From: Pseudomonas helleri
GTDB taxonomy: Bacteria; Pseudomonadota; Gammaproteobacteria; Pseudomonadales; Pseudomonadaceae
Direction: 5' to 3'
Assembly (NCBI RefSeq): GCF_001043025.1
Contig: NZ_JYLD01000001.1
Location: 186,001 to 250,000, forward strand
Length of the DNA: 64,000 bases
Part shown: in pieces, positions 19,692-28,006 of the stretch
Layout of the letters: every line of letters starts with the position of its first letter
Numbering within the stretch: position 1 is the stretch's first letter
Notes under the pieces: generated by a model
The model's database searches: none
What the model was told of the DNA's origin: nothing
Seen by the model: the letters and a program-made list of their open reading frames with translations, nothing else
Position numbers and translations under genes: made by a program

Positions 19692-20543
19692 TCAGCGACC
19701 GCGAACCACTTGTTCCAGCTCGGAAAAGCTCGGCCGGTGCTTGGGGTACAGCACTTTGCGGCCAAATTCGACGGCCAGCGAAGGCGGCATGCCCGAGGCC
19801 GAGGCCACCAGCGAGGCTTTGATCGACTCGTAAACGTTGATCTCTTCTTTGGCGTCATGGGCCAGTGACGTCGCCAGCGGGCCAAAGAAGCCGTAGGCCG
19901 CGAGGATACCGAAGAACGTCCCCACCAGTGCCGCCCCCACGTGCATGCCGATGGCCGCCTGATCGCCCTCACCCAGCGACGCCATTGTCACAACAATGCC
20001 AAGAACCGCTGCCACAATGCCGAAGCCCGGCATCCCGTCGGCGATGCCGGTGATGGCGTGGGACGGGTGCTCGAGTTCTTCCTTGAGGTTGAACAGTTCC
20101 ATGTCGAACAGCCCTTCCAGCTCGTGGGGCGCCATGTTGCCCGACGACATGATGCGCAGGTAATCGCAGATAAACGCGGTCATGCGCTCGTCTTTCAATA
20201 CGGTCGGGTACTTGGCAAAAATCGGGCTGGCCGCAGGGTCTTCAACATCAGCCTCAATGGCCATCATGCCTTCGCGGCGGCTTTTATTGAGGATCTCGTA
20301 CACCAGGCCCAGCACTTCCAAATAGAAGGTGTGGGTAAAGCGTGTGCCGAACATGCTGAGTGATTTTTTGATCACGTGCATGGTCATGTAGCCGGGGTTG
20401 GCCTGCAGGAATGCACCAAAGGCAGCCCCGCCGATGATCATGACTTCGAAAGGCTGAATCAGCGCTCCGATCTTGCCGTGAGAGAGTACGTAGCCGCCGA
20501 GCACGCTCGCAAACACGACGATGATGCCGATAATTTTAGCCAT
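19692..20543 (-). CDS. motA: flagellar motor stator protein MotA
   Basis: Four-helix membrane subunit of the proton-driven stator that pushes on FliG. The first membrane helix (IIGIIVVFASVLGGYVLSHG), the second (FEVMIIGGAAFGAF) and the C-terminal pair (GFGIVAAVLGIVVTMASLG and VGTFFGILAAYGFFGPLA) are clear. The cytoplasmic loop between helices 2 and 3 carries the charged torque-generating region. At 283 residues it is the standard length. A sigma-28 type promoter lies about 70 bases upstream, which fits late flagellar gene control. Confidence 0.96.
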   Translation of the reverse strand: MAKIIGIIVVFASVLGGYVLSHGKIGALIQPFEVMIIGGAAFGAFLQANPGYMTMHVIKKSLSMFGTRFTHTFYLEVLGLVYEILNKSRREGMMAIEADVEDPAASPIFAKYPTVLKDERMTAFICDYLRIMSSGNMAPHELEGLFDMELFNLKEELEHPSHAITGIADGMPGFGIVAAVLGIVVTMASLGEGDQAAIGMHVGAALVGTFFGILAAYGFFGPLATSLAHDAKEEINVYESIKASLVASASGMPPSLAVEFGRKVLYPKHRPSFSELEQVVRGR

Positions 20544-20612
20544 AGGTCATTAAGGTACTTTTTGAGTCCGGTTCAAGGTCATATTCCAGCGTCGCTAAAA
20601 CTCTTCTTATCC

Positions 20613-20639
20613 TTATCGGCTAATCTGCGCCAGACTATA
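20613..20639 (-). promoter_or_regulatory. sigma-28 (FliA) promoter for motA-motB
   Basis: On the minus strand TATA (20636-20639), a 15-base spacer and GCCGATAA (20613-20620) match the sigma-28 consensus TAAA-N15-GCCGATAA with a single mismatch. The predicted start leaves a leader of about 60 bases before motA. Confidence 0.8.
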
Positions 20640-20663
20640 GTCGTTCAAGCCGAAAAGCCATTT

Positions 20664-20677
20664 GGCCCTATAGGGCC
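20664..20677. promoter_or_regulatory. GGCCCTATAGGGCC palindrome between motA and the HDOD gene
   Basis: A perfect 14-base palindrome lies in the divergent intergenic region, just upstream of the sigma-28 promoter and 32 bases before the HDOD start codon. It could be an operator shared by the two genes. No known binding protein is recognised. Confidence 0.4.
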
Positions 20678-20709
20678 TTTAAACAATAGATGATGACCGC
20701 GCGACCATC

Positions 20710-22248
20710 ATGGCGAATGAAACCGTTCCATCGACAGTCATACCTGCTTCTCTGGACGCGTGGGTCAGCCACCTCGACGCGGTGCGTTTGCCGATCCCGC
20801 AGCGCAGCCATGTGTTAGTCGGCAAGACCCTCAGCGACAGTCGCCGCTCATTGCGCGAGATCGCCGAAGTCATGCAAGACAGCCCGGCGCTAGCCTTGAG
20901 CCTGATCCGCGAAGCCAATCAACACGCGCAAAGCAGCCTGACCGAACCCGCCGAAAGCCTTGAAGTGGCGCTCAATCGGCTGGGGCTAAAACGCACCCAA
21001 GAGTTGCTCGAAAGCATGCCGGTGCTGCCGGCCGAAGACATCCCCGTTGCCCTGCGCCAAGTGCTGCTCATCAGCCAGCACGCGGCCCAGCAAGGGATTG
21101 GCCTGTTCGGCAACCGCCTGGCCAGATTGTGGCAAGAAGTGTATTGGGGCAGTTTGTTGTTCTTCTCGCCGTTGTGGGCCATGGCGATGACGCACCCCAA
21201 ACAGCTGGAAGAATGGGAAGCGCGGGTGATTCATAAAGGCGAATGCGCTGACAAGGTTGAACGGGCGCTGTTCGGCGTGCGCCTGTTCGAGATCTGCCGG
21301 GCATTGGCCCAGCTGTGGCGGCTGCCCGAGTGGATCATGCAGGGCTACGCGGTGATCACCGACGATAAACGCACGTTGATCCGCGTGCTGCATATTGCCC
21401 GCGACACCCATCGCCCGCTGCACCAGCAGCAACAACTGGATGCCGACCCGGCCCTGCGCCGCTGGCTGAGCCATCCCGCCAACAGCCTGTTGCTGGCTAA
21501 CGGTTTGGCGCTGTCCGCGCAACAGGGCTGGGACTCGCCACACAACCTGCGCTGGCAGTACCTGACCAGCCTGTACCTGCAACTGCCGCTGCATGAAGTG
21601 CAGCAGCAAGTGCACCAGAACGCCGCGAGCAGCGCCCGCTACCACTCAACCCCGGACCTCTGGCACCCGGCGCTGGCCTTGCTTATGCCGTGGGAGGCGC
21701 GCCGCGTAAACACCCACGGGCAACCGGCCCCGCCACCGTCCGCGCAAGCCTTGCAGGCCTGGCGCAAATACTGCGGGCAACTGCTGGAAGAACCGACGGC
21801 CTTCGCCAACCCGATGCACCTGACCTTGTGCGCGCGTGAAGCCCTGCAAGCGTGCGGCATGCGCCGGATCATCCTGCTGATGGCCGATAAAACCTCGAGC
21901 CTGTTGCGCGCGTTTCAAGTGCTCGGGCTGCCCAAAACTGCGTTCGACATGACCTTGAATGTGAGCGACAGCCCTGCCCTGCAACGCTTGATGGCGCAAC
22001 CGGCGCAAGTGCGCCTCACGCCCGAAAACAACGCGGTGATATCGGCAGCCATGCCCGCTAACCTGCGCAGTCTGTTCCCCGGCGAGCATCTGCTGTTACG
22101 CTCGCTCAGCAATAACGGGCGCGTGGTCATGCTGATACTGGCCGACCAGGACGGCGGGCCGTTTTCGGAAACCAGCGTGCAAGCGTTTGGTAAAACCGCG
22201 CAATGTATCGAGAAAGCGCTGCACACCTTTACTGCTCGCGGGCGCTAA
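20710..22248 (+). CDS. HDOD domain-containing protein with a GAF-like C-terminus
   Basis: Cytoplasmic protein of 512 residues. The first 300 or so residues form an HDOD domain (IAEVMQDSPALALSLIREAN and ALNRLGLKRTQELLESM), an HD-related fold that lacks the metal-binding His-Asp pair and is used in signalling. The C-terminal 140 residues look like a divergent GAF domain (MRRIILLMADKTSSLLRAF, then RVVMLILADQDGGPFSETSV). It is at the position of PA4955 in PAO1 and divergent from motA, which suggests but does not prove a link to motility. ATG 20710 is close to a weak ribosome site. Confidence 0.75.
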   Translation: MANETVPSTVIPASLDAWVSHLDAVRLPIPQRSHVLVGKTLSDSRRSLREIAEVMQDSPALALSLIREANQHAQSSLTEPAESLEVALNRLGLKRTQELLESMPVLPAEDIPVALRQVLLISQHAAQQGIGLFGNRLARLWQEVYWGSLLFFSPLWAMAMTHPKQLEEWEARVIHKGECADKVERALFGVRLFEICRALAQLWRLPEWIMQGYAVITDDKRTLIRVLHIARDTHRPLHQQQQLDADPALRRWLSHPANSLLLANGLALSAQQGWDSPHNLRWQYLTSLYLQLPLHEVQQQVHQNAASSARYHSTPDLWHPALALLMPWEARRVNTHGQPAPPPSAQALQAWRKYCGQLLEEPTAFANPMHLTLCAREALQACGMRRIILLMADKTSSLLRAFQVLGLPKTAFDMTLNVSDSPALQRLMAQPAQVRLTPENNAVISAAMPANLRSLFPGEHLLLRSLSNNGRVVMLILADQDGGPFSETSVQAFGKTAQCIEKALHTFTARGR

Positions 22249-22291
22249 CGCTTGCGCTACAATTCACCCCTTTTTTTGCTCTGGAGAACAC

Positions 22292-23119
22292 ATGCCTGAC
22301 TTCTCTGGCTTGCCGTTAGTCATTGAACCCCGCGACCTCAAAGCCCGGCTCGATGCGCCCCATGTGATCGTGGTCGATCTGAGCAGCGCTGCACGCTACG
22401 AAGCCGGGCATATCCCGGGCGCCCGCTTTGTCGAGCCCAAACGCACGCAACTGGGTTTGCCACCGGCACCGGGCCTGCTGCCGACCCAGGCCGCGCTCGA
22501 AGCGCTGTTTGGCGAATTGGGGCACACCCCAGACGCGGTGTACGTGGTCTATGACGACGAAGGCGGCGGCTGGGCCGGGCGTTTTATTTGGTTACTGGAT
22601 GTTATCGGGCACCGGGCTTATCACTATCTGGACGGCGGCATTCACGCCTGGATTGCTGAAGGCTACGACGTTACCCAAGACGTACCACCAGCGGTCGGCA
22701 GCCCGGTTGCCTTGACCTTGCACGACGAACCCACCGCCACCCGCGAGTACCTGCAAAGCCGCCTGGGCGCTGCGGACCTGGCCATTTGGGACGCCCGCAG
22801 CGCCGCCGAATACCGTGGTGAGAAAGTGCTGGCAGCCAAGGGCGGGCACATCCCGGGCGCCGCGAATTTTGAATGGACCGCAGGCATGGACAAAGAACGC
22901 AACCTGCGCATCCGCACCGACATGCCCGAGATTCTCAAGGACCTCGGGATCACGCCGGACAAAGAAGTGATTACCCACTGCCAGACCCACCACCGCTCTG
23001 GCTTTACTTATCTGGTCGCCAAAGCGCTCGGTTATCCGCGCGTCAAAGCCTATGCCGGTTCTTGGGGCGAATGGGGCAACCACCCTGACACGCCCGTCGA
23101 GCCGCCTGTAAAACACTAA
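22292..23119 (+). CDS. rhdA: thiosulfate sulfurtransferase (rhodanese) RhdA
   Basis: Two-domain rhodanese that moves sulfane sulphur from thiosulfate to thiophilic acceptors. The inactive N-terminal domain has VIVVDLSSAARYEAGHIPGA. The C-terminal domain carries the catalytic cysteine in CQTHHRS, the loop described for Azotobacter and Pseudomonas RhdA. At 275 residues it is the expected length. ATG 22292 is chosen because GGAG stands seven bases before it; the longer frame runs back into the HDOD gene. psd follows nine bases later, as in PAO1, so the two are probably in one transcript. Confidence 0.93.
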   Translation: MPDFSGLPLVIEPRDLKARLDAPHVIVVDLSSAARYEAGHIPGARFVEPKRTQLGLPPAPGLLPTQAALEALFGELGHTPDAVYVVYDDEGGGWAGRFIWLLDVIGHRAYHYLDGGIHAWIAEGYDVTQDVPPAVGSPVALTLHDEPTATREYLQSRLGAADLAIWDARSAAEYRGEKVLAAKGGHIPGAANFEWTAGMDKERNLRIRTDMPEILKDLGITPDKEVITHCQTHHRSGFTYLVAKALGYPRVKAYAGSWGEWGNHPDTPVEPPVKH

Positions 23120-23128
23120 GGATTTTGC

Positions 23129-23980
23129 ATGAAAAAGCGTTTGTTCCTTCTGAGTCAGTACCTGTTGCCGCACCATCTGTTGTCGCGCCTGGCGGGTTGT
23201 ATTGCCGAATGCCGTGTGCGCTGGTTTAAAAATGCGTTCACCACCTGGTTCGCCAAGCGCTACCAAGTGGACATGTCCCAGGCGCTGATTGAAGACGTCA
23301 CCGCCTACGAGCACTTCAACGCCTTCTTCACCCGTGCCCTGAAAGACGGCGCCCGCCCGCTGGACCCGACGCCCGGCGCCATCCTCTGCCCGGCAGACGG
23401 CGCAATCAGCCAGCTCGGCCCGATTGAACACGGTCGCGTGTTCCAGGCCAAAGGCCACAGCTACAGCGTGCAAGAACTGGTGGGCGGCGATGCCGCTGTG
23501 GCAGCACAGTTTATGGGCGGTGAGTTCGCCACTATTTATCTGTCGCCAAAAGACTACCACCGCGTGCACATGCCACTGGCGGGCACCCTGCGCGAGATGA
23601 TCTACGTGCCGGGCCGTCTGTTCTCGGTGAACCAGACCACTGCTGAAAACGTGCCGGAGCTGTTTGCCCGCAACGAACGTGCGGTGTGCATTTTTGATAC
23701 CGAACGCGGCCCGATGGCGGTGGTATTGGTGGGCGCCATGATCGTGGCTTCGATTGAAACAGTATTTGCCGGTCTGGTGACGCCGCCTAAACGCGAGCTG
23801 AAAACCTTCCGTTACGACGAAGCGGCCCGTGCGCCGATCCACCTGGAAAAAGGTGCAGAGCTGGGTCGTTTCAAACTGGGCTCGACGGCCATCGTGTTGT
23901 TTGGCCCGGAGCAAGTGAAGTGGGCTGAAACCCTGGCGGCCGGTACGCCGGTGATGATGGGCGAGAAAATCGGCGAATAA
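23129..23980 (+). CDS. psd: phosphatidylserine decarboxylase
   Basis: Inner-membrane pyruvoyl enzyme that makes phosphatidylethanolamine from phosphatidylserine. The precursor cuts itself at the LGST site (RFKLGSTAIVLFG) near the C-terminus, yielding a large beta and a small alpha chain carrying the pyruvoyl group. Other family blocks are YEHFNAFFTRALKDGARPLD, LCPADGAISQLG and YLSPKDYHRVHMP, which contains a catalytic histidine. At 283 residues it is the normal length. AAGGA lies six bases before the ATG. It is coupled to rhdA. Confidence 0.97.
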   Translation: MKKRLFLLSQYLLPHHLLSRLAGCIAECRVRWFKNAFTTWFAKRYQVDMSQALIEDVTAYEHFNAFFTRALKDGARPLDPTPGAILCPADGAISQLGPIEHGRVFQAKGHSYSVQELVGGDAAVAAQFMGGEFATIYLSPKDYHRVHMPLAGTLREMIYVPGRLFSVNQTTAENVPELFARNERAVCIFDTERGPMAVVLVGAMIVASIETVFAGLVTPPKRELKTFRYDEAARAPIHLEKGAELGRFKLGSTAIVLFGPEQVKWAETLAAGTPVMMGEKIGE

Positions 23981-23992
23981 CGCCTTTACCTC

Positions 23993-24061
23993 TGTAGGAG
24001 CGAGCTTGCCTCGCGATCTTTTAAATCCTCAAAAGATCGCGAGACGAGCTCGCTCCTACAG
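23993..24061. repeat. REP family B pair
   Basis: Full inverted pair TGTAGGAGCGAGCTTG...CGAGCTCGCTCCTACA between the convergent psd and serB. The right arm has one change (GAGACGAGC for GAGGCAAGC). Confidence 0.9.
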
Positions 24062-24076
24062 GGGATGCGTCGGGCG

Positions 24077-25291
24077 TTAACCCTGGCCGTTACGGTCACG
24101 CTGGCCCAGCAGGTACAGCACACCATCCAGACCCAGGGTCGTGATCGCGTATTTAGCCGATTTTTTAACCAGCGGCTTGGCGCGGAACGCCACACCCAAC
24201 CCGGCAATGGCCAGCATCGGCAAGTCATTGGCGCCGTCACCGACCGCAATGGTCTGCTCCAGGCTCAAGCCTTCATTGCGCGCCAGCTCTGTCAGTAAAT
24301 CGGCTTTGCGCTGTGCGTCCACAATCGGCTCGACTGCCACGCCAGTCACTTTGCCATCCACCACTTCCAGCTCGTTGGCGAACACATAGTCGATGCCCAG
24401 CTTGGCCTGCAATTGCTTGGCGAAGTAGGTAAAGCCACCCGACAAAATGGCGGTTTTGTAGCCCAGACGCTTGAGCTCGGCAAACAGCACCTCAGCCCCT
24501 TCGGTCAGTCGCAGCGACGCGCCGATCGAGTCCAGCACGCTCACGTCCAGCCCTTGCAGCAGCGCCAAACGCTCTTTGAAGCTGGCCTTGAAGTCCAGCT
24601 CACCGGCCATGGAACGCTCGGTGATGGCCGACACTTTGTCGCCCACGCCTGCGGCCTTGGCCAACTCGTCGATCACTTCGGCTTCGATCAGCGTGGAGTC
24701 CATGTCGAACACCGCCAGGCGGCGATTGCGACGGAACAGGGTGTCTTCCTGCAAAGCGATATCAACCTGGAGTTCTTGCGCCAGGTTAAAGAAGGCAGTG
24801 CGCAAGGCGTCGATGTCAGCCAGCTCGCCGACCACGCGCAGTTCAATGCAGCTTTTGCTCAGTTCGGTGGGGGCGTCCAGCGGGACACGGCCCGACAAAC
24901 GATCGGTCTGTTCGATGTTCAGCCCGTGCTGGCTGATCACCGACGTCACACGTTGTAACTCATGGGCCGTTACTTGGCGGCTCATCAGTGTAACCACATG
25001 GCGTTTTTGGCTTTGCTCGCTGACCCAGCGCTGGTAGTGATCTTCAGTGATCGGGTCAAAACGCAGTTGCAGGCCCTCATCGGCAATCAAGGGCTGGAGG
25101 TCTTTAAGCACTGCGGAGACTTGCTCGGCTTCGGGAATATTCACCAGAAAACCCAACGACAAAACGCCATGGATGACGGCCTGACCGATGTCGAGAATAT
25201 TCACCCCATTGCTGGCCAATACGCCGGTAATGGCCGCAGTGAGACCCGGACGGTCTTCACCGGTGATGTTTATCAGGACGATTTCGCGCAA
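24077..25291 (-). CDS. serB: phosphoserine phosphatase SerB
   Basis: Last enzyme of serine synthesis. The N-terminal half holds two ACT-like regulatory domains (NITGEDRPGLTAAITGV and later RHVVTLMSRQVTAHELQ). The C-terminal half is a HAD phosphatase with motif I FDMDSTLIEAE, motif II AILSGGFT and motif III VGDGANDLPML. At 404 residues it is the longer Pseudomonas form. The start is TTG at 25291: the sequence MREIVLINITGEDRPG begins there and GGGGG stands upstream, with no better codon nearby. It is divergent from the YtjB-like gene, as serB is from ytjB/smp in E. coli. Confidence 0.95.
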   Translation of the reverse strand: MREIVLINITGEDRPGLTAAITGVLASNGVNILDIGQAVIHGVLSLGFLVNIPEAEQVSAVLKDLQPLIADEGLQLRFDPITEDHYQRWVSEQSQKRHVVTLMSRQVTAHELQRVTSVISQHGLNIEQTDRLSGRVPLDAPTELSKSCIELRVVGELADIDALRTAFFNLAQELQVDIALQEDTLFRRNRRLAVFDMDSTLIEAEVIDELAKAAGVGDKVSAITERSMAGELDFKASFKERLALLQGLDVSVLDSIGASLRLTEGAEVLFAELKRLGYKTAILSGGFTYFAKQLQAKLGIDYVFANELEVVDGKVTGVAVEPIVDAQRKADLLTELARNEGLSLEQTIAVGDGANDLPMLAIAGLGVAFRAKPLVKKSAKYAITTLGLDGVLYLLGQRDRNGQG

Positions 25292-25423
25292 GGCACACCC
25301 CCATTCGCTAAAAAAAACGCATTCTACCCACTTTCAGTGACCATCGGGCATCGCCAAGGCTTTGCCGCCTCAGGGCTGCTCGCTATACTGCGCACCAACT
25401 TAACGGACTAAGAGCCGCGCTCA

Positions 25424-26953
25424 GTGAACCGGCCATCGCCTGTCAAAACCGATAACTTCTTCCTGCTGATCTTCCGGGCCCTTCGCGATAGACGCGTTCC
25501 GATAGCTCTGCGTATTGCCAGCCACAACGTGATTCTGGTCGCGTTGGCGTTGGTCATTTATGCAGTCGTCATGGGTTTGCAGTTCAAACAGGCCATGCAC
25601 GAGCAAGCCGATGCGCTGGGTCAGAGCCTGACCACACAAACAGCCACATCGGCCACTGAACTGCTGGTGTCCAACGACATCCTCAGCCTCAACGTGCTGC
25701 TCAATAACCTGACGAAAAACCCGCTGGTGGCCCACGCCGCTATTTATAGCGTCGACAACCGCATCCTCGCTGAAGCCGGGCAACGCCCGAAAAGTGGCCT
25801 GCTGGGCGAAACCGAAGGCGTGTATCAAACCAAGATCACCTTTCAGGATGTAACCGCCGGGCATTTGCGCATCAGCCTGGACATGCGCCAGTTCGAACAG
25901 CCGATGACCATCAGCTTGCAGAGCATGGGCATCCTGAGTGCCATTTTGCTGGCACTGGCCTTGGCCTTGAGCTTGCGTTTGGGCAGGAACATTACGACAC
26001 CTTTGTTGCAACTGCGTGTCTGGCTGCGTGAGCCGGACCCTTACACCCCGGCCATCAACCGCCAGGATGAAATCGGCGACCTCGCCCGCCAGTTGCACAC
26101 ACGCCTGGCCCCGCCAGCGCCTGAGCCGGAACCCGAGCCAGAACCCGAATACGACGACGAAGAAGCCGAAGAAGACGAGCCGGCGTTCGAAGTGCGTAAC
26201 CTGCGTGATCCGGGCTTTGATGAAACCCCGCCTGCACCGGCACCAAAAGCTGCGCCGCGCCAGGTCATCAGTGCCGAAGAAGACGAAAACTACGACGAAG
26301 ACCCGTTTGCCGACCTGCGCGACACGGCGTCCGAGGCGCCAGCGCCGGTGGTCAAGGCCCAACCGGCCAAGCCTGCCGCACCGCAACCGAGTGCTGTACT
26401 GGCCGTGCAACTGGGCGCCCAGGAGCAACTGCGTCGCCTGCCACGTGCCCGCTTGATGGAACTGCTGGAGCGTTATCGCGACTGCCTCAACCAGGCGGCG
26501 TCGCTGTACCAGAGCGAGCTGCACACGCTGAACGATGGCAGCACGCTGATGCTGTTCCACAGCGACGACAGCGGCGAAGACTACCTGACCAACGCCATTT
26601 GCTGCGGTGAATTGCTGCGTGCGTTGGGCCATGCCTTGCAGATCGAAGTCGCGGACAGCGGCATCACCCTGCAACTGCAATTGGGCCTGGTACTGGGCGA
26701 AGGCCTGAGCGGCATGAGCCAGATCGACCTGCTGCTGACCGAAACCGCCCAGGACGCCCTGGCCCTGTCGCAACACAGCCGCAACCTGCTGCTGGTAGAG
26801 CGCAAGATCAGCGACGACGCGCTGATTCGCCCACGCGCGCGCATCCGCCCGATTGCCAGCCCCGAAGGCGCCTGCTGTGTTGAGCGCCTGATGGAGCCCT
26901 ACCCGTCCATGCTCGAACGCCAACTGGCGCGGATGCACGAAAACCGCGGGTAA
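25424..26953 (+). CDS. AhpA/YtjB-family membrane protein with a degenerate cyclase-like domain
   Basis: Inner-membrane protein of 509 residues from a GTG start. Two membrane helices (about residues 32-52 and 164-186) flank a periplasmic domain of about 110 residues. A HAMP-like stretch follows (LGRNITTPLLQLRVWL ... DEIGDLARQLH). Then come a strikingly acidic proline-rich linker with EPEPEPEPEYDDEE and a C-terminal domain of about 165 residues. That domain follows the pattern of class III nucleotide cyclases (LMELLERYRDCLNQ, LNDGSTLMLF, LQLQLGLVLGEGLSG) but has lost the first metal aspartate and the NxxxR pair. It would be a membrane sensor, not a working cyclase. E. coli YtjB/Smp is likewise beside serB. 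Confidence 0.75.
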   Translation: MNRPSPVKTDNFFLLIFRALRDRRVPIALRIASHNVILVALALVIYAVVMGLQFKQAMHEQADALGQSLTTQTATSATELLVSNDILSLNVLLNNLTKNPLVAHAAIYSVDNRILAEAGQRPKSGLLGETEGVYQTKITFQDVTAGHLRISLDMRQFEQPMTISLQSMGILSAILLALALALSLRLGRNITTPLLQLRVWLREPDPYTPAINRQDEIGDLARQLHTRLAPPAPEPEPEPEPEYDDEEAEEDEPAFEVRNLRDPGFDETPPAPAPKAAPRQVISAEEDENYDEDPFADLRDTASEAPAPVVKAQPAKPAAPQPSAVLAVQLGAQEQLRRLPRARLMELLERYRDCLNQAASLYQSELHTLNDGSTLMLFHSDDSGEDYLTNAICCGELLRALGHALQIEVADSGITLQLQLGLVLGEGLSGMSQIDLLLTETAQDALALSQHSRNLLLVERKISDDALIRPRARIRPIASPEGACCVERLMEPYPSMLERQLARMHENRG

Positions 26954-26968
26954 GTCACTCGGAACATT

Positions 26969-27055
26969 TGTGGGATCGGGCTTGCTCGCGATTGCCACGC
27001 CTCGGTGGGTCAGACGTACCGAGTCGACTGAATCGCGAGCAAGCCCGCTCCCACA
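26969..27055. repeat. REPIN, family A
   Basis: Inverted arms TGTGGGATCGGGCTTGCTCG and CGAGCAAGCCCGCTCCCACA around a spacer of about 45 bases, 3' of the YtjB-like gene. The left arm has one change (ATCGG for AGCGG). Confidence 0.9.
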
Positions 27056-27082
27056 TAGAGGTTGACGCACCGATTACAAATC

Positions 27083-27115
27083 AAAAAAAATCCCGCACAC
27101 GTGCGGGATTTTTTG
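27083..27115. terminator. bidirectional terminator
   Basis: AAATCCCGCAC and GTGCGGGATTT pair around a two-base loop, with A-runs before and T-runs after. It can stop transcripts of both convergent neighbours. Confidence 0.9.
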
Positions 27116-27130
27116 TATCTGGCCATCACC

Positions 27131-27838
27131 TCAGAAGCGGAACACTTCCATGTCGGTGCGAATCGGTGAGGCGGTCGGGATCTTGGGCCTGTTCACTTCC
27201 TGCTTGGGCGCAGGCTTGGGCTCGGGCTTGTGCGGTTCGATCAAGGGCGGCTGGTTGGCCAATGGCTTGAGTGCCACGGTCAGTTGTTCGCTCAGTTGTT
27301 GCAACAACTCACCTTGGGCGCGGACCTGATCGGCCGTGCTGCCATCGTGCTTCTGCTCAAGGTGCACCATACGGCTGTCACGCACCTGACCACGGCGGTC
27401 GAGCAAACGCCATTGGGCATCAAGGATCGCTGGCTGGTTTTTACCCGAGTCCAACCGGGTGATCGACAGCAGCACTTGCACGTCCGGAGCAAACCCCGCA
27501 GTGGCCGGGGCCAGTACCACGCGCTGGCTGTCCAGACGCCAGGCCAGCTGGCGCACCAGCAACTGGTCAATGTCAGACGACAAACTGCCCGCCCAACGAC
27601 CATCGGTCGCCGCGCTCAGGCTGCCATCGGTTTGGCGCTGCAACAGGGTTTCACGTTGCAGGTAGTCAGCCACGGTTACCGGGCCAAGGAGTACGGCCAT
27701 GCCAGCGCTTTGCTTGGGCTGGCCGGGGTTGCCGCTGTCCAGTTGGTACAGGGACGCTGGCTGGTGCACGCTGCACCCCGCCAGGCCAAGCACACCGGCC
27801 AGCAACGCAATTAAAGGAAGGCGCAGAACGTTCATCAT
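27131..27838 (-). CDS. PqiC-family lipoprotein
   Basis: Outer-membrane lipoprotein. A signal peptide with lipobox LAGC (MNVLRLPLIALLAGVLGLAGC) is followed by the PqiC/ABC-auxiliary domain (SLYQLDSG, VLLGPVTVADYLQRETLLQR and SDIDQLLVRQLAWRLDSQRV). The C-terminal 50 residues are proline- and lysine-rich. E. coli PqiC joins PqiA and PqiB, which carry lipid between membranes. No pqiA or pqiB is next to it here. ATG at 27838 and 27835 are both possible; GGATGGA overlaps them. Confidence 0.8.
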   Translation of the reverse strand: MMNVLRLPLIALLAGVLGLAGCSVHQPASLYQLDSGNPGQPKQSAGMAVLLGPVTVADYLQRETLLQRQTDGSLSAATDGRWAGSLSSDIDQLLVRQLAWRLDSQRVVLAPATAGFAPDVQVLLSITRLDSGKNQPAILDAQWRLLDRRGQVRDSRMVHLEQKHDGSTADQVRAQGELLQQLSEQLTVALKPLANQPPLIEPHKPEPKPAPKQEVNRPKIPTASPIRTDMEVFRF

Positions 27839-27965
27839 TCCATCCAGGTGGCCGCCACACGGCACGCCACAGTGTCATTCTCAGAAAATATCGGGCACAT
27901 CGCTATCGGCTGTGCGAAAGAGCGCCATATCATCCGTGAATATGCGGCCTTACTCCAGCGCCGCA

Positions 27966-27999
27966 GCGCCGATCTGCGCGAAAAAACCCAGATCGGCGC
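27966..27999 (-). terminator. possible terminator downstream of parC
   Basis: GCGCCGATCTG and CAGATCGGCGC form an 11-base-pair stem with a 12-base loop that contains the T-run on the minus strand. The T-run is inside the loop, not after the stem, so this may be a bare stem-loop and not a stop. Confidence 0.4.
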
Positions 28000-28006
28000 A
28001 CCGCGC

